A stretch of DNA of 64,000 bases from Macrotrachela quadricornifera (Eukaryota > Rotifera > Eurotatoria > Philodinida > Philodinidae): the NCBI GenBank assembly GCA_022393335.1, contig JAJEKB010020944.1, positions 816,893 through 880,892 on the forward strand, read 5' to 3'. A program made the translations under genes and the position numbers. Shown piece by piece: positions 43,900-56,073 of this stretch. A model generated the notes under the pieces. It had not been told where the DNA came from and searched no databases. It saw nothing but the letters and a program-made list of their open reading frames with translations. How positions within the stretch are numbered: position 1 is the stretch's first letter; every line of letters begins with the position of its first letter.

Positions 43900-46800
43900 A
43901 TCAACCAACTTTAATTATTAATCATTATTAGCAAATAAGAAAAACTGAGCTTTGATTCTAATATATGTACATATACTATTTCAGCGAAAAAAATATGTTG
44001 TTTCTATAGTGAGTCACAAAATATTCATCAGCAGCACAGTATTGATTTTTTTTTTTGATTACTGTGTCAATATTTTTCCAATTCGTATTTAATGTCGCCA
44101 ATAGTGCCACTTTCTCAAATGTAAAAATAATAATTTACATAATGATACACTCGCAAAACACACTTTGTTGGCATACAAAAAAAATCGATCGAATAGTTTT
44201 AAATGGCTTTTACAGTTATGTTTCGTAATATTTACATTAATATATACAAAAAAAAATAAGTATAAAATTCCTCTTTATTTGCATACATTAGCAGAAATAT
44301 TGACAGAGCAATAAAGATTGTTTACAACAAAAAAATTCAGAATACGGAGATCAACATCTAGCACATCTATCAATTTTCACTACAAGATTCTTGACAAGTC
44401 ATATGGCAAAATTATGAAAATAAATCTCAATACCAAACCCTAAATAGCATGCAGCTACGTGTCGGAGAAAAATGCAATCTAGTCAATTGAGCTTTCACAT
44501 ACAATAAAAGAAGAAATAATTAAAATTATTTCATGATGCCATGTATGAATTTAAGTCGTTTCTTTCGTGAAAACAAGTTTTTTAGAGCGCAGAACAGCCA
44601 TGAATGCAGATAATTGTTGATTGAGTTTGTTTTTTCTCAAATAAAAGTATTTTCATTATAATCGATAATCCTCATGATATTCTAAACAATTAGTATGAAA
44701 TCATATGTATATTAGGTCAATCTACTTGGAGTACTTGAATTCAAACTACGACTATCCAGTAACATGAACTTCGCTAACTTGTGTGAATCCTTTTAGATTG
44801 TATTTAAATCACCACATGTATTACATCATTTGTAAATTTTATTGTTATTTCTCCTGTCGAAGCTCTACAATATAGAAAGAAAAGAACTGATCTTGATACC
44901 TGTTCTTATCTATTTTGTGAATGATGTCTAATATAGAGTAACTAGATATGAACAGTCACAATGACAAAAACTATTCAAAACAAACAGAGACGTTCGATTA
45001 TGTATTTTGCTCAACTAATACTTCGGCATATGAATCATTAAAATTTTGACATACTAATTTAGTTTCAGGAAGGTGACAGCTTGAATATAGTACAAAGGAT
45101 GGCGGCGGGCTTGCTAGCAAAATCGACCCTATTCAAAAATTTTGCTGGCGTACCCCCGATTACGTGATTTACGAACAACCTATTCAGAAATCACGTAATC
45201 AGGGGTACGCCAGCAAAATTTTTGAATAGGTGCGATTTTGCTAGCAAACCCGTCCCCATCCTTTTTCTATACGCCATCCAGCAGGTCTTGCACTTTTGCT
45301 TGATCATGTGCCTTTTAAGGTGTATTGGTCTAAGTTTGCTTTGATATTCACTGGTATATTCAATTCGTAGCCAAAATATTTTGTTATATCTAGGAACACA
45401 GATCTTAATAATGAAAAATACAACCAATGCTCACATAGTGGCAGACGACCAAGAGTGCTAGCCACCGGTAATACGTTGACCAAAATCGTTTTACAAAAAT
45501 TATCGATTCTTGTTACCTATGATATGAGAAGATGGATATGTGTGGGTAGAAATAATTTGTCTCTCAATTGATGGTTTACTTTTGTTTCCTTGTTCGAAGA
45601 CACTTGGAAACCTTGTCGAAATTTATCCTTGTACTTATTTAATAAAGTAGTTATTATGTTTTGCTAAACAAATATTAATCATTTCGATTTTTCTAGGTAA
45701 GAAGATAAAGTTTTTATAAATCTAATTCAAAATATTAAATGCACCAAAAGTTTTACTAGTTCAAGTCCTAACCAAATCTGATTGAGTATTCTCGTTGATC
45801 TCATCTGAACAATTGACATAAGTCCTATTTTATGGATCAATAAATTCTCTCGTCTATGAGTTCAATATTAGATGTAAAAATAAGATTTTAATGTCTTAAG
45901 AACAAAGGACTATGATTAATTATGAAGTCATGGTTTGATTTCTTTTTCTTTTCTTCGGTTTAATTATCTTGACGACAAGTCTTGACATTGTATAACAATA
46001 AAATGGTCCTATGTTATTACGAAGAATGTTGAACTTAGTCCGAGTGATACGTAGTTATCCGTGTAAATAAAATTCGGTATATTATTATTGAATGTAACTG
46101 TCAAATGTCTTGGATGACGAGAACCTAAATATAATTAATCTTTTATCTTCATAAAAAGGAAAACATTGCTAATTACGCCTTTTATTTTACCCATTATATA
46201 AAAACGTTATTGTGGAAATTTTTCCGCTATTTAGTTTAATGTTTGATGGAACAACTCAGCGTAAGAATCATATCTTGTCATGAGACGATACAGATCAAAA
46301 CGAAGACTGCATAGAACATGATGATAAATTTTCATGATAAGCGAGCCATCTAATACGTCAATGGAAGATGGCTTATGTGGTATAAAGCTTTTGCCCACTC
46401 ATTAGTTGTACCGTGTGTGTCAAACAACAGCAATGATTGTGAGCTACTCATTTTATTGATGTTAACAATAAGCAAGATATCAGACTTTGAAAAGAAACAT
46501 ACTTCAATCTACAAAGACCTACTTTTAGTTAATAATTTCATAAATAAAATTGACTTTCAATGGTTGATATCTTCTTTATTGCGTTGAATATGCACCAGGA
46601 AAATGAATTGAAATACAATGTAATGAACTGAAGTAATATATATTACAAATAATTTTGAAAGAAAAAGAAAGCCAAATGACGGTGACAAGAGAACAGTAGA
46701 CGCATGTATGATGAACACGTATGATATCATAGAAAACAGAATTGCGCAAGAATAGAAAAGTATCTTCGAGTAAAACCTATTCATTTAATATAAACCGGAT

Positions 46801-48560
46801 ACCAAAGAAAAAGAATAGAAAAAAGACCATGTTATCTATTTTTAATCGAAACTAACGTTTCAAGCGATTTATTCATTTTTCATCATTGTTTCATAGATTC
46901 TTCTATAAAATCAATATCATCTATCTTGCTAACAAATTCGTCTGTAGTTAGAAATATTAAACAGAATTTCCTTACCTTGATTGAGGTTCATTGTGAAACT
47001 ATTTATTCTGAAACAAAAAAATAAACAAATGTACTTAACCTAACTTAGGCTTTGAAACACTGAGTTTCTAAATGGCCATCCAACAATTTGATTTTCTTTC
47101 AGACCATTTCATCTAATTACAGATTAGTAAATAAGTTTTCAACAATCATATGATGTCTCTTCCTCTATTTTAACAAAAGAAACTGTTCATCAAAACGACA
47201 ATCTTACTTGAACTCTAACTCTTGAGAAAGGTCAAAACTATAGTCGTAGCATTTATTTCTGTAATACATATCTTCGCGATATGATATAATATATTCATTT
47301 TGCGTGTAATACAATTTGGAACTTTTGTTACAGATAATAATAGTTTCTAGAAAAATAACGCGAACTTGCATAACCTGATATTCACTCGACGTCACAAACC
47401 TAATGCTAAGTTTGTTGAACTCTAATGAGAACAATAACAATTATAGTGCTAATTTCAACACAGAATCAAATGAAACATCGTTATAATCTATTGATTCATT
47501 TTTTTTATTTTGCAGAAGTTATGGTCCGAAAATTTCAACCGTAGAATGATGACATAAGATGGAAAGAGAAAACAAGTACGGCACGAACATCAAGGAGAAG
47601 GAAAGAAAGAAAGGGATCACAGAGATATAAAGGAATTCGGTAGTATTGACACAAATTAGCGTATACTTCAGTTCAGTCATGTAAATCCTGTTTACTTTTT
47701 GTATTAACATTTACTTATCATCATAAAATTATAGATTTTGATCATTTTAGTTTTGTATGCTTCTCGAAGAGTTTATGATGCCAAATTAAATAAGAAAGAT
47801 TTTTGTGTCAAAGAATACATAATCTCGTTACTGACCAGTTCGTTTTGTCCACTGTTACTAGAAAGAAAAACTAACCATGTTGTAAACAAATTTATGAAAC
47901 TTCTGTTTTACTTTGTCTTTTTTATCTTTTAATGTCATAATAGTTCTTAAAATTGATGATTGTTGAACGTTTATTTATTCTATTTGAACTCTTCACTGAT
48001 AAACTAAATGTAAAAGTAATCGAAGAAATGGCTACATAAGTACGCACACATGTGTATTTATATGTCAGATGCAAATATAACAACACTGAAAATAAGGAAC
48101 GCAAAAGTTTAAATGATTTCTTCTGCACTCTCAGACAAATATTCATCACTTCTCCAAGTCACCCTCTCTTTTTTTTCGCATATTTTACCGTCGATCTTTC
48201 TTCCTTTTTCTCTTTTCTTATTGAGTTTTTTCTTTATGTAATTATCCTTTTATTACATTATAAATGTGTTGTACTTGATGTTTATATTACGAACGATCAT
48301 ATTAATTAAATAATAGTGAAATGTTGACGGTGTTTCTGACAAACACTTTCGAGTGTAACTATAAAGAGAGTAAACGTATTATAAGAGTAAAGATGGCAAC
48401 AGTTGCTGTCTACGTACTGACGGCGCCAAGGCCTTTTTCCTTTTCTCTTAATTTCTCAATTTTTTCCTTCCCTTTTTCAATTCTCTGACGTCACCGTTAT
48501 AAATGAAACTATTCAAAGAAAAAGAAAATATTCACACAGCTTTCAAGGCCCATACATCAC
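43900..48560. other. Long gene-free stretch
   Basis: About 4.6 kb of AT-rich DNA in which I recognise no gene. Short open frames (45191-45427, 46375-46587, 46557-46784, 47204-47440, 47519-47710, 47738-47932, 47922-48149, 48052-48309) lack motifs and have low-complexity composition. The only structured item is the palindrome at 45094-45262. Confidence 0.45.
45094..45262. mobile_element. 169-bp foldback MITE
   Basis: Arms of about 78 bp, 45094-45171 and 45184-45262, are inverted copies (TTGCTAGCAAAATCG, AAAAATTTTGCTGGCGTACC, ATTACGTGATTT) with few differences and a 12-bp loop. It is GC-richer than its surroundings. No coding sequence. Confidence 0.8.
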
Positions 48561-48563
48561 CAT

Positions 48564-48577
48564 CGTATATAAAACAT
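48564..48577 (+). promoter_or_regulatory. TATA-like box upstream of the NACHT gene
   Basis: CGTATATAAAACAT lies about 115 bp before the ATG at 48687. A second, weaker match (TATAAATG) is near 48498. The position is plausible for a core promoter with a short 5' untranslated region, but AT-richness makes chance matches common. Confidence 0.3.
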
Positions 48578-48686
48578 CATACTTATCATATTTATTTAAT
48601 ATTACCAGTATTTTTTATTCTTGGCAAAATATATATAGTATTCGATTTGTTACTCCATTACTTTATTCAAAACTGAGAGAATAAAC

Positions 48687-51600
48687 ATGGACAAAACTAT
48701 TGCACGCGCTACGAATTTGATTAATAAGCTATTGGATTTGCTGTCTGAATATGAATGTACTGATGGTTCAAAATTACATGATACTCGTGCTTTTCTTGCC
48801 CGATTGCTTGAACCAAATTCATCAAGAAATGAATGGACTCGATTGTTTTGTCGACAATTAAATCGATTGATGACTTATAATGAATCATTTAGGGAGGAAT
48901 TTTGGGTTGACTTAAATGACGATATTTTTTATATACTGGAATGCAATAATAATACAAAAAATATAGGAAATATTAGTGATAATTTTCTCAAAAGTATGAA
49001 TTTAGAAGAGAAATTAGAGCAACGCGAATTAATATTCCAGCAAACTTTTGGAAAACGAAAGCAGTTAAGTCAATTATTTGTTGATCATAGAACGTTTTTT
49101 GAAGAATATCTTCAAAAATGTGTTCTTCTTCATTCAAAAACACAGGTACAAGGGTTAGTAAAAGATTTAAAAACTTTTCTTTCGGATACTTTTGGATTCA
49201 CAGAACTTTCATCTATTCAAAAGAATAGGAAACATCTGATGGAAAAATTAAAATATATTGAAATACCACTCGATTACTCGAATAGATTCTTGAAAGATAT
49301 TCACACCGATTTCTTTGGATATGCAAACTCATCTCAGAGAGTCAATAATCAATTAGGTAACTTTATACCGTCCGCTGAACCACGGTTTGATCAACATAAC
49401 ACCTCACTAACTATCATCGACGTCTTGCGATCTGAACGATGGCTCGTTATTATGGGCGATCCAGGAAGTGGTAAAACAACTCTTCTCCGATGGATTACAA
49501 ATCTTTTTGCTACAGCAGCTTATAATCGTGATGAAGAGACTTTTCTGGAAGGAAAGAATCACATTATAGTGCGCATTCCGATTTTAATCCGAATCGGTGA
49601 GTTTGCAGAATGGCTTGAACAACATGAAAACAAAACATTAATAGATTATATCGGCTTACACACATGGTTTTCTCAAACTTATACCTGTCATGATAGTAGA
49701 GCCATACTAAAAGAATTGATAAATCATGGTCACGCTTTAATTCTCATAGATGGACTTGATGAAATTCCGGAAATTGGACGAAGAAAACAGATTGTTGATC
49801 TTGTTAGAGAATTTATTGATAAATATGTGGTTGCCTCTGATTTTATAATGGCATCGGACGATCCAATCTTTAACAATTCATTGATATATTACCATGACGA
49901 GATTATTGAAACACAACCACCAAGTCTATCCGGTGGCAATCAGATACTTATTACAAGTCGTATTGTCGGCTACCATTTATATCCGCTTGCTGGTCCTTTC
50001 ATCCATCATTATTCATTATCGCTAATGGATCATAAAGAGGCAAAGAGATTTGTGAACAGATGGATAACACTAGTTGAGAAAGGCGTCCTTGCTATTTTGA
50101 TAAACGAAGAAATTAAAATTGACGAAAAAAAAATAGAGAGTGTATCCAAAAGACGAGAAAATGCTGTGAGTGCAATGTTTGAAATTGGTTCGAAGTTACT
50201 ACTGTCAAATCCTTCGCTGCTATCGTTGATTTGTGCGTTTATCTTCCAATCATTTGATAGAATTCAGTTTAAATCCCGAGTGCACGTATATAACTACGCT
50301 GTTCAGACATTATTAATCGAGCAGGAATTTAAAGCATTAAGGATTACGGAAAATTTATTGATGAATTTTCTAATAAATCTGGCCACTTATCTTCATTTAC
50401 AATCACCATCCGGTCTCATAGATAAGTTCGATATAGAGCATCTCTGCTGTATGACTTTACAGCAACAAAATTTCTCAAATAAGCGCGAAGCATTGTATAA
50501 ACACTCAAACCAACTAATCACTTCACTAAAGTCCAACAACGGCATTGTTGACGAACGAGGTTTTCAGATATTCGGTTTCCTTCATTTATCGTTTCAAGAA
50601 TATTTTGTATCACAATCTTTTGTAAAAACTTCTTCCATAGAAGAGACAGTAAATCGTATTCTTACATTTGCTATCATTCCTCGCTTTCGTGAATCATTGC
50701 TGATGGCATTTGGTTGGATCAGTTGGAAATGGTTGTTTAGTGATTATGATCGATTTTGTACTTTACTGGTTAGTACAAACAGGAATTATACGATTCCGTT
50801 TGGTGCACTTCTGTTTTTCGATGCTATCGATGATATGCACAGTTTACCTTCAAAATCAGTCATATTTACTGCACTTAACAATTTATTAGATCATCCTTAT
50901 GATATTATCGTAGAATTGTATTTCATATCGAATTTATTGAAATTACCAGACGATATTATATTAGAATGGATGCAGTTATCTTTAAAAAATAACCAACGTC
51001 TTTCGAAGTTTTGTGAATATTTGCCTATAGAATATAATAAGTACTCTCTCGTAAAAGAGACTAATTCAAAATCAATAGCGTCGTTGATCTATCAACAACT
51101 GTCGTCGTTTCATAATATCAATTCATCAAACGAGTTCGTTATGGATTGGACTCTCCGAAAAATAACAGCAGCAGAAAATGCACCTAGTGATATTTTAAGT
51201 AATAGACTCTTTTCCTATTTCTCTTTACACGATATCAAAGCATCCGATATTCATCCATTGATACTTTCTGTCATCATTGCAGTCTGCGGTGGTATACATT
51301 TTGATTTCAAAGATTATATGGTGAAGGTTAATTTCTCATTGAAACGTATACATCGTGATTCATCAATCGTACCATCAATTCTCGAATATCTCACTAATAA
51401 TAAAGAATCTCATTCAGCTAAAATTCAGACACTAATTAGACAATACGAAAATGTTTTTGAAAAAGCTTTACCATCTGATACTTCGATTGATACTGTCGAT
51501 ACTTTGATTGCATTAATCTGCTTGCAAGAACTTTCGAAATCGTTAATTCATGAAAAATATAATGGTTATCAAGCATTATCATTAGCATTAGCTCGATTAA

Positions 51601-54600
51601 AAAGAACCTGGTTCCACCTAAAAGCACCATTCAAAATCCTAGATTTTAAATATGATACTATCGACACTTCTTCCATTATAACATCTGACGTCGAATTAAT
51701 TATCAAAACATTTTTATCAGAAATTAATTTATCGACTGAAGAACGTATAGCACTTTCTCTAGCATCTGCAGCAGCATTAAATAAACTTTGTGTTGCATGC
51801 TCATCGGACTCATTTACATTTGACATCTTTCTTAGAAATAATGCTAGTCGATATTTAGGATGTCAACCAGAATTGAGCCATTCTATTCGCATAAAGCAAA
51901 AACAAATTACGAATCATATTCATCCTATGCAAATACTCCGGGACCAACCATACTTTCTACTAACTTTTGTACCACAAGCTCTTCAAAAACTATACTATTC
52001 CATGATTATTGATATGAACAATGAAACAAACTCAGTGTCTTTAGTTATATTCTTGTCACAATGCTTGATAATGTTAGAAAATATGAACAACTATGATCCA
52101 AACTTTGATCTTGCCTTATCAATATTGCAAATAAAATTCAAACAATACAGGCTGGAAAACTATGCTTTAATGTTAAGCTATAGATTTTCTGCTGGCCAGC
52201 CTGAAGATTATGACATATTCATTAACACTGAGCGTCAACGCATTTATGATGCAAAAAACGCATTAGAAAATTCGGACAAAAATTTACAGTTATTTACAGC
52301 ATCAATTTCTCTCGGTCGTATTTTTCAATCGCGTGCCAATGAATATACTAACAACATTACTCTTTGCATTGCCGAAAGTGAAGAAGTGCGCTCGGCAGTA
52401 GTGGCTATACTTGATCCTGTCTTAAAAATCATAGCTTTGAGCATCGTCTTAGATATGAAAAAACCTTTGATCTTCGATGAAGAACAAAGGGATGAATTAA
52501 GACAGGACATGATTAGTCTGTTACAACTTTTGCTACCAAGCCTTCCTTTACTAATGTCGACTCTTCTGTTTGTTCGATGTTACTCAATACATGAAATCTT
52601 CCGAGTACCATTTAAGCAGATGGCTGATGTTATCGGTAAAAAATTGAATGAATCTTTAATCGATGATATAAGTGAATCTCAAGAAGCAGCATTTATTGCA
52701 TTGCACCAACTCAATAATTCAGATCTATCACATCATTTATCAGAGTTCGTCAGGCGACCAACATCAAACTTATCTGATCTTCTCCAGTTCAATTCATCCG
52801 TATTCTTTCGATATTTTACCAAAACAGCATATAATGTAGGAGATCCCGTTCTCCTTTCGATCATGTATTTGACCGAATTAACCTTCGATGCTCAAAGTCT
52901 GGAAATGAATACTACTAATAATTATCAAGATAAAGAATGGTCTTTGGAACAATGGAAACAGCTGTGCATTGATGCATCAACTGAGCCAAAACGAATGACT
53001 TTTAAAATGGCAATATGGATCACAAACTATTTGCAAGTCCCAAACAAAGAGGGGCGGCTTCAGATTATGGAAGAGGTGTCTCAGCGCGTGGTAATCGCAA
53101 GAGAAGCTCTACCGATAATTGAAAAGTGGCTTGATTATCGAACGGATAAATATTTGAAATTTCTCACGCATTATGCTGCATTACAACTGATTATTGAAGG
53201 CTCGTATACTTCCGATCTGATTCGTATTATTATTGAGATATTTGATATTGACAAACGATTTCGTTTCAAATCTCATGTGCGACGGTTATTTGAATCGGAA
53301 CAGGTTAATTCAACTGCTCTTCGTCACATTCTGATCATATTAAACCAAAATGTTCATTATTTTTCAGAAATTTCTCTCTGCATTGATCGAAAAGAAATTC
53401 TCGACTTGGTTCTTGATCTAGAGCGTGAACGAGCCACCTCGATCCTGACTGGACCATCTGATTTCCTAGTGTGCCCATTTTTATCAAATGTGAATGGTAT
53501 TTCACACGATTTACAAGAGCATCTGGTGGAACATCTTCGTACATTTACAAACGAACAAAATGGAATTCAAAATATTTCTACTGAAACGTACATTGCAGTT
53601 CTGGTTAACTGGATAATTAAGAAGCAAATTTGGAATGATCAGGAAGAGAATTTTGTAGAAGGGTTATATACGTATATTTTTATACTTCTTCGTAATCAAC
53701 AATTGCCTCAAATTCAAAAAGCTATTCTCTCTGGTCTTAATTCATTATTTATACGAGGTTATAGGCCATCTAAAGAGTATGCTTCATTAGAAAATGACGC
53801 AATTGTTATTTTAGAGAACATCATTTATTCGTACGATAAATATTCAGAAGATGTTCTCGCTATAGGCTTATTGGCTTATGGCAATTGTCTATGTCAGTTA
53901 TATCGGTGCACAAGCTATAAACTCTCAGATAAAACAAAGGTCGCACTTAATTATCTTTTCGAAAATTCCTTATCAAAGACTATTTCCATCAGAGTTGCTT
54001 TATGTATCATCATCGCAGAACAATTATCTTTAGCTTACAATATAACATTAGACTGGTTTCGAAAGAAATGGAACGTAACGCCTGAAATAGAATACAACAT
54101 ATTGTTACAACGGTCATTATATCGATGGGAACATAACTCATTAAATGAAGACACAAAGAAAATTGCTGATCACTTAGAAACACATTCTGGTGATCTTCTT
54201 GATAGTTTTGTCCTGGATCTATACAATTATTTATACAACAAATGCAACAGGAACTACTTTGATGATCCTGCACCTAATTATATTTACGCTGCAATAGAGG
54301 TCAGCAGGAAAAATTTCTATATATTTCATAATGCTCTTAGGAAAAGCTGGTTTGGTGAAGATAACTTCAAAAGACAACTCTATTTATATTACATGAAAAG
54401 ACCACAATACTATAGAGAAATACTTAGTTTTTACGCTGCATTTGGTGTGCTTACAATCGACTTCATTGAGATGTTGACATGGATTGATAATAATCCGAAT
54501 AATGGAATGCGGGATAATTTTAAAGACATCAAACAGGTATCGGATCTTGAAGTTAAAGAAAAAATTTATCAACAACTCGTTTCAAATGGATATAATACAG

Positions 54601-54953
54601 AGTTCAATTTTTTTTCATGTATAGTGGAATTACTTGTTCAGCTCGCTCAGGCTCATGTGATATCTTCCTTAGAAGCACACCAACGAATTTCATGCATCTT
54701 GGATAATTTGTCGCATGATGAAAACTTCAAGCATTGGTGTCGTAAATATAATATGATTGGTCTCTTATTAGATCTTAGCTGCGTGAAGAAAACAAATTCG
54801 CCTATTTATGGCTCAGAACTATTTAATAAAAATGATATTGATCAAGAATTCCAACGGACAATTTTAATACAAGAAAAGAAGTCGGCTTTATTCCTCAGAA
54901 GAAATTACTTTTTCAGTGTCTTCCGTTCAATTTTCGATTCCCAGATGAATTAA
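48687..54953 (+). CDS. Giant NACHT-family STAND NTPase, 2088 residues, single exon
   Basis: Residues 1-250 form a helical N-terminal region with no recognised effector domain. The NACHT NTPase follows: Walker A G257-D-P-G-S-G-K-T-T265 (LVIMGDPGSGKTTLL), Walker B 350-359 (ALILIDGLDE, with the D-x-x-D-E form typical of NACHT), and sensor R425 (ILITSRI). A NACHT-associated motif FLHLSFQEYF lies near residues 628-640. The remaining ~1440 residues are predicted mostly helical from the sequence pattern (regular Leu/Ile with charged residues), possibly a HEAT-like solenoid for sensing; no clear repeat unit was found. NACHT proteins are signal-transducing switches in immunity and cell death. No introns over 6.3 kb. 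After the TAA the same frame stays open for 89 more codons. Identity as NACHT is certain; its trigger and output are unknown. Confidence 0.94.
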   Translation: MDKTIARATNLINKLLDLLSEYECTDGSKLHDTRAFLARLLEPNSSRNEWTRLFCRQLNRLMTYNESFREEFWVDLNDDIFYILECNNNTKNIGNISDNFLKSMNLEEKLEQRELIFQQTFGKRKQLSQLFVDHRTFFEEYLQKCVLLHSKTQVQGLVKDLKTFLSDTFGFTELSSIQKNRKHLMEKLKYIEIPLDYSNRFLKDIHTDFFGYANSSQRVNNQLGNFIPSAEPRFDQHNTSLTIIDVLRSERWLVIMGDPGSGKTTLLRWITNLFATAAYNRDEETFLEGKNHIIVRIPILIRIGEFAEWLEQHENKTLIDYIGLHTWFSQTYTCHDSRAILKELINHGHALILIDGLDEIPEIGRRKQIVDLVREFIDKYVVASDFIMASDDPIFNNSLIYYHDEIIETQPPSLSGGNQILITSRIVGYHLYPLAGPFIHHYSLSLMDHKEAKRFVNRWITLVEKGVLAILINEEIKIDEKKIESVSKRRENAVSAMFEIGSKLLLSNPSLLSLICAFIFQSFDRIQFKSRVHVYNYAVQTLLIEQEFKALRITENLLMNFLINLATYLHLQSPSGLIDKFDIEHLCCMTLQQQNFSNKREALYKHSNQLITSLKSNNGIVDERGFQIFGFLHLSFQEYFVSQSFVKTSSIEETVNRILTFAIIPRFRESLLMAFGWISWKWLFSDYDRFCTLLVSTNRNYTIPFGALLFFDAIDDMHSLPSKSVIFTALNNLLDHPYDIIVELYFISNLLKLPDDIILEWMQLSLKNNQRLSKFCEYLPIEYNKYSLVKETNSKSIASLIYQQLSSFHNINSSNEFVMDWTLRKITAAENAPSDILSNRLFSYFSLHDIKASDIHPLILSVIIAVCGGIHFDFKDYMVKVNFSLKRIHRDSSIVPSILEYLTNNKESHSAKIQTLIRQYENVFEKALPSDTSIDTVDTLIALICLQELSKSLIHEKYNGYQALSLALARLKRTWFHLKAPFKILDFKYDTIDTSSIITSDVELIIKTFLSEINLSTEERIALSLASAAALNKLCVACSSDSFTFDIFLRNNASRYLGCQPELSHSIRIKQKQITNHIHPMQILRDQPYFLLTFVPQALQKLYYSMIIDMNNETNSVSLVIFLSQCLIMLENMNNYDPNFDLALSILQIKFKQYRLENYALMLSYRFSAGQPEDYDIFINTERQRIYDAKNALENSDKNLQLFTASISLGRIFQSRANEYTNNITLCIAESEEVRSAVVAILDPVLKIIALSIVLDMKKPLIFDEEQRDELRQDMISLLQLLLPSLPLLMSTLLFVRCYSIHEIFRVPFKQMADVIGKKLNESLIDDISESQEAAFIALHQLNNSDLSHHLSEFVRRPTSNLSDLLQFNSSVFFRYFTKTAYNVGDPVLLSIMYLTELTFDAQSLEMNTTNNYQDKEWSLEQWKQLCIDASTEPKRMTFKMAIWITNYLQVPNKEGRLQIMEEVSQRVVIAREALPIIEKWLDYRTDKYLKFLTHYAALQLIIEGSYTSDLIRIIIEIFDIDKRFRFKSHVRRLFESEQVNSTALRHILIILNQNVHYFSEISLCIDRKEILDLVLDLERERATSILTGPSDFLVCPFLSNVNGISHDLQEHLVEHLRTFTNEQNGIQNISTETYIAVLVNWIIKKQIWNDQEENFVEGLYTYIFILLRNQQLPQIQKAILSGLNSLFIRGYRPSKEYASLENDAIVILENIIYSYDKYSEDVLAIGLLAYGNCLCQLYRCTSYKLSDKTKVALNYLFENSLSKTISIRVALCIIIAEQLSLAYNITLDWFRKKWNVTPEIEYNILLQRSLYRWEHNSLNEDTKKIADHLETHSGDLLDSFVLDLYNYLYNKCNRNYFDDPAPNYIYAAIEVSRKNFYIFHNALRKSWFGEDNFKRQLYLYYMKRPQYYREILSFYAAFGVLTIDFIEMLTWIDNNPNNGMRDNFKDIKQVSDLEVKEKIYQQLVSNGYNTEFNFFSCIVELLVQLAQAHVISSLEAHQRISCILDNLSHDENFKHWCRKYNMIGLLLDLSCVKKTNSPIYGSELFNKNDIDQEFQRTILIQEKKSALFLRRNYFFSVFRSIFDSQMN

Positions 54954-55223
54954 CCCTGCTGTGAACTCGATCAGTATTTATCAATTTTGCAAAGAAAATT
55001 ATACAGTATCTCATTAGAAACTTGCGAGGAAATAGAAAGTCTATTACATTTTTATTCTACGAAAGACTTCGATTATTTATGTAGAATAGTTATTCTACTT
55101 CTATATGAAATAATAGAATGTTGGATATTTTCATGCAAGTTGACATGTAACGATCATGAATATATGAAAGAAGAGCAACAGATGTCTATTTCGTTAACAG
55201 AACTACGTAGTTGCATTGTCTGA
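54954..55223 (+). other. In-frame open extension after the NACHT stop codon
   Basis: From 54954 to the TGA at 55221-55223 the NACHT frame continues with 89 sense codons. They have the same helical, Leu/Ile/Glu-rich character (SLETCEEIESLLHFYSTKDF, DYLCRIVILLLYEIIECW). This suggests the ancestral protein was about 2178 residues and that TAA at 54951-54953 arose later. An unrelated chance extension cannot be excluded. Confidence 0.5.
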
Positions 55224-55229
55224 TTGAAT

Positions 55230-56070
55230 TGATGGTGAATTGATTTTTGAGCGCGTATCACTGAATAATTCAAGATAATGTTGGGTTGAGAGAGAATAGT
55301 CTATTAAAAGTCAAAAATTCCTGAAAGATTTATTGATGATGTATCAGTGTGTGAAAGAAAGGCGTATGAAGTGGATTGCCTCGAACTCTTTAGTCTTCAA
55401 ATCGTGACTACGATATGGAGGATACGCGATTCCTTCTTATCCTTCGTGAATCTCTTCTTCCTTAATTTTGTTTGACTTTTTCTTCTTTTTTACCTAGTAT
55501 TTTTCTCTTATTTCTTATTTTCTTTTGATTGTGCTCATTAGGTGTACGTCTTTACACATTCATGTGAGTGATACAGGTGTTCTTTTTCCCTTTGTATTTC
55601 GTTCTTTCTTTTGTGGATTTCCTGATTGCGATGTTTTGTGTAGAGTCTGATAGAATTATTTGTGTTATCTCATTTTACTTTGTAACCTCTGTAGTGTCAG
55701 GAACTCCTGATCACTAGTTGAGATGAATAAAAAAATTTTAAAAAATCAATCCATATACTTATTTCTGTTGCAGTGAGTACCATGCCTTTTGTGTGTGTCA
55801 TTTTTGTTGAAATAAAAACGATTATATACCGTAATGGAAAGGTATGAAAAGGAAGATGATGGAGGTATGCAAATGAAAACGATGTTACGTAATCAATAAA
55901 ATATGTGAAATGACAAAATGTCAAATAATGAAAATGTCTGGTCATCTTATGACTGTAGTAATGTATTTAGATCTAATAGGCGAGCATGCATAAGACCGGA
56001 ATAGACTCAATGGAGAATAGAATAACTCTGTTCAAGAACAGAAAAAGAATGTAAATGTATCTATATATAT
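55230..56070. other. Gene-free stretch
   Basis: Pyrimidine-rich patches (55440-55660) and no recognised gene. It ends in a (TA)n run where the decayed mariner inserted. Confidence 0.4.
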
Positions 56071-56073
56071 ATA

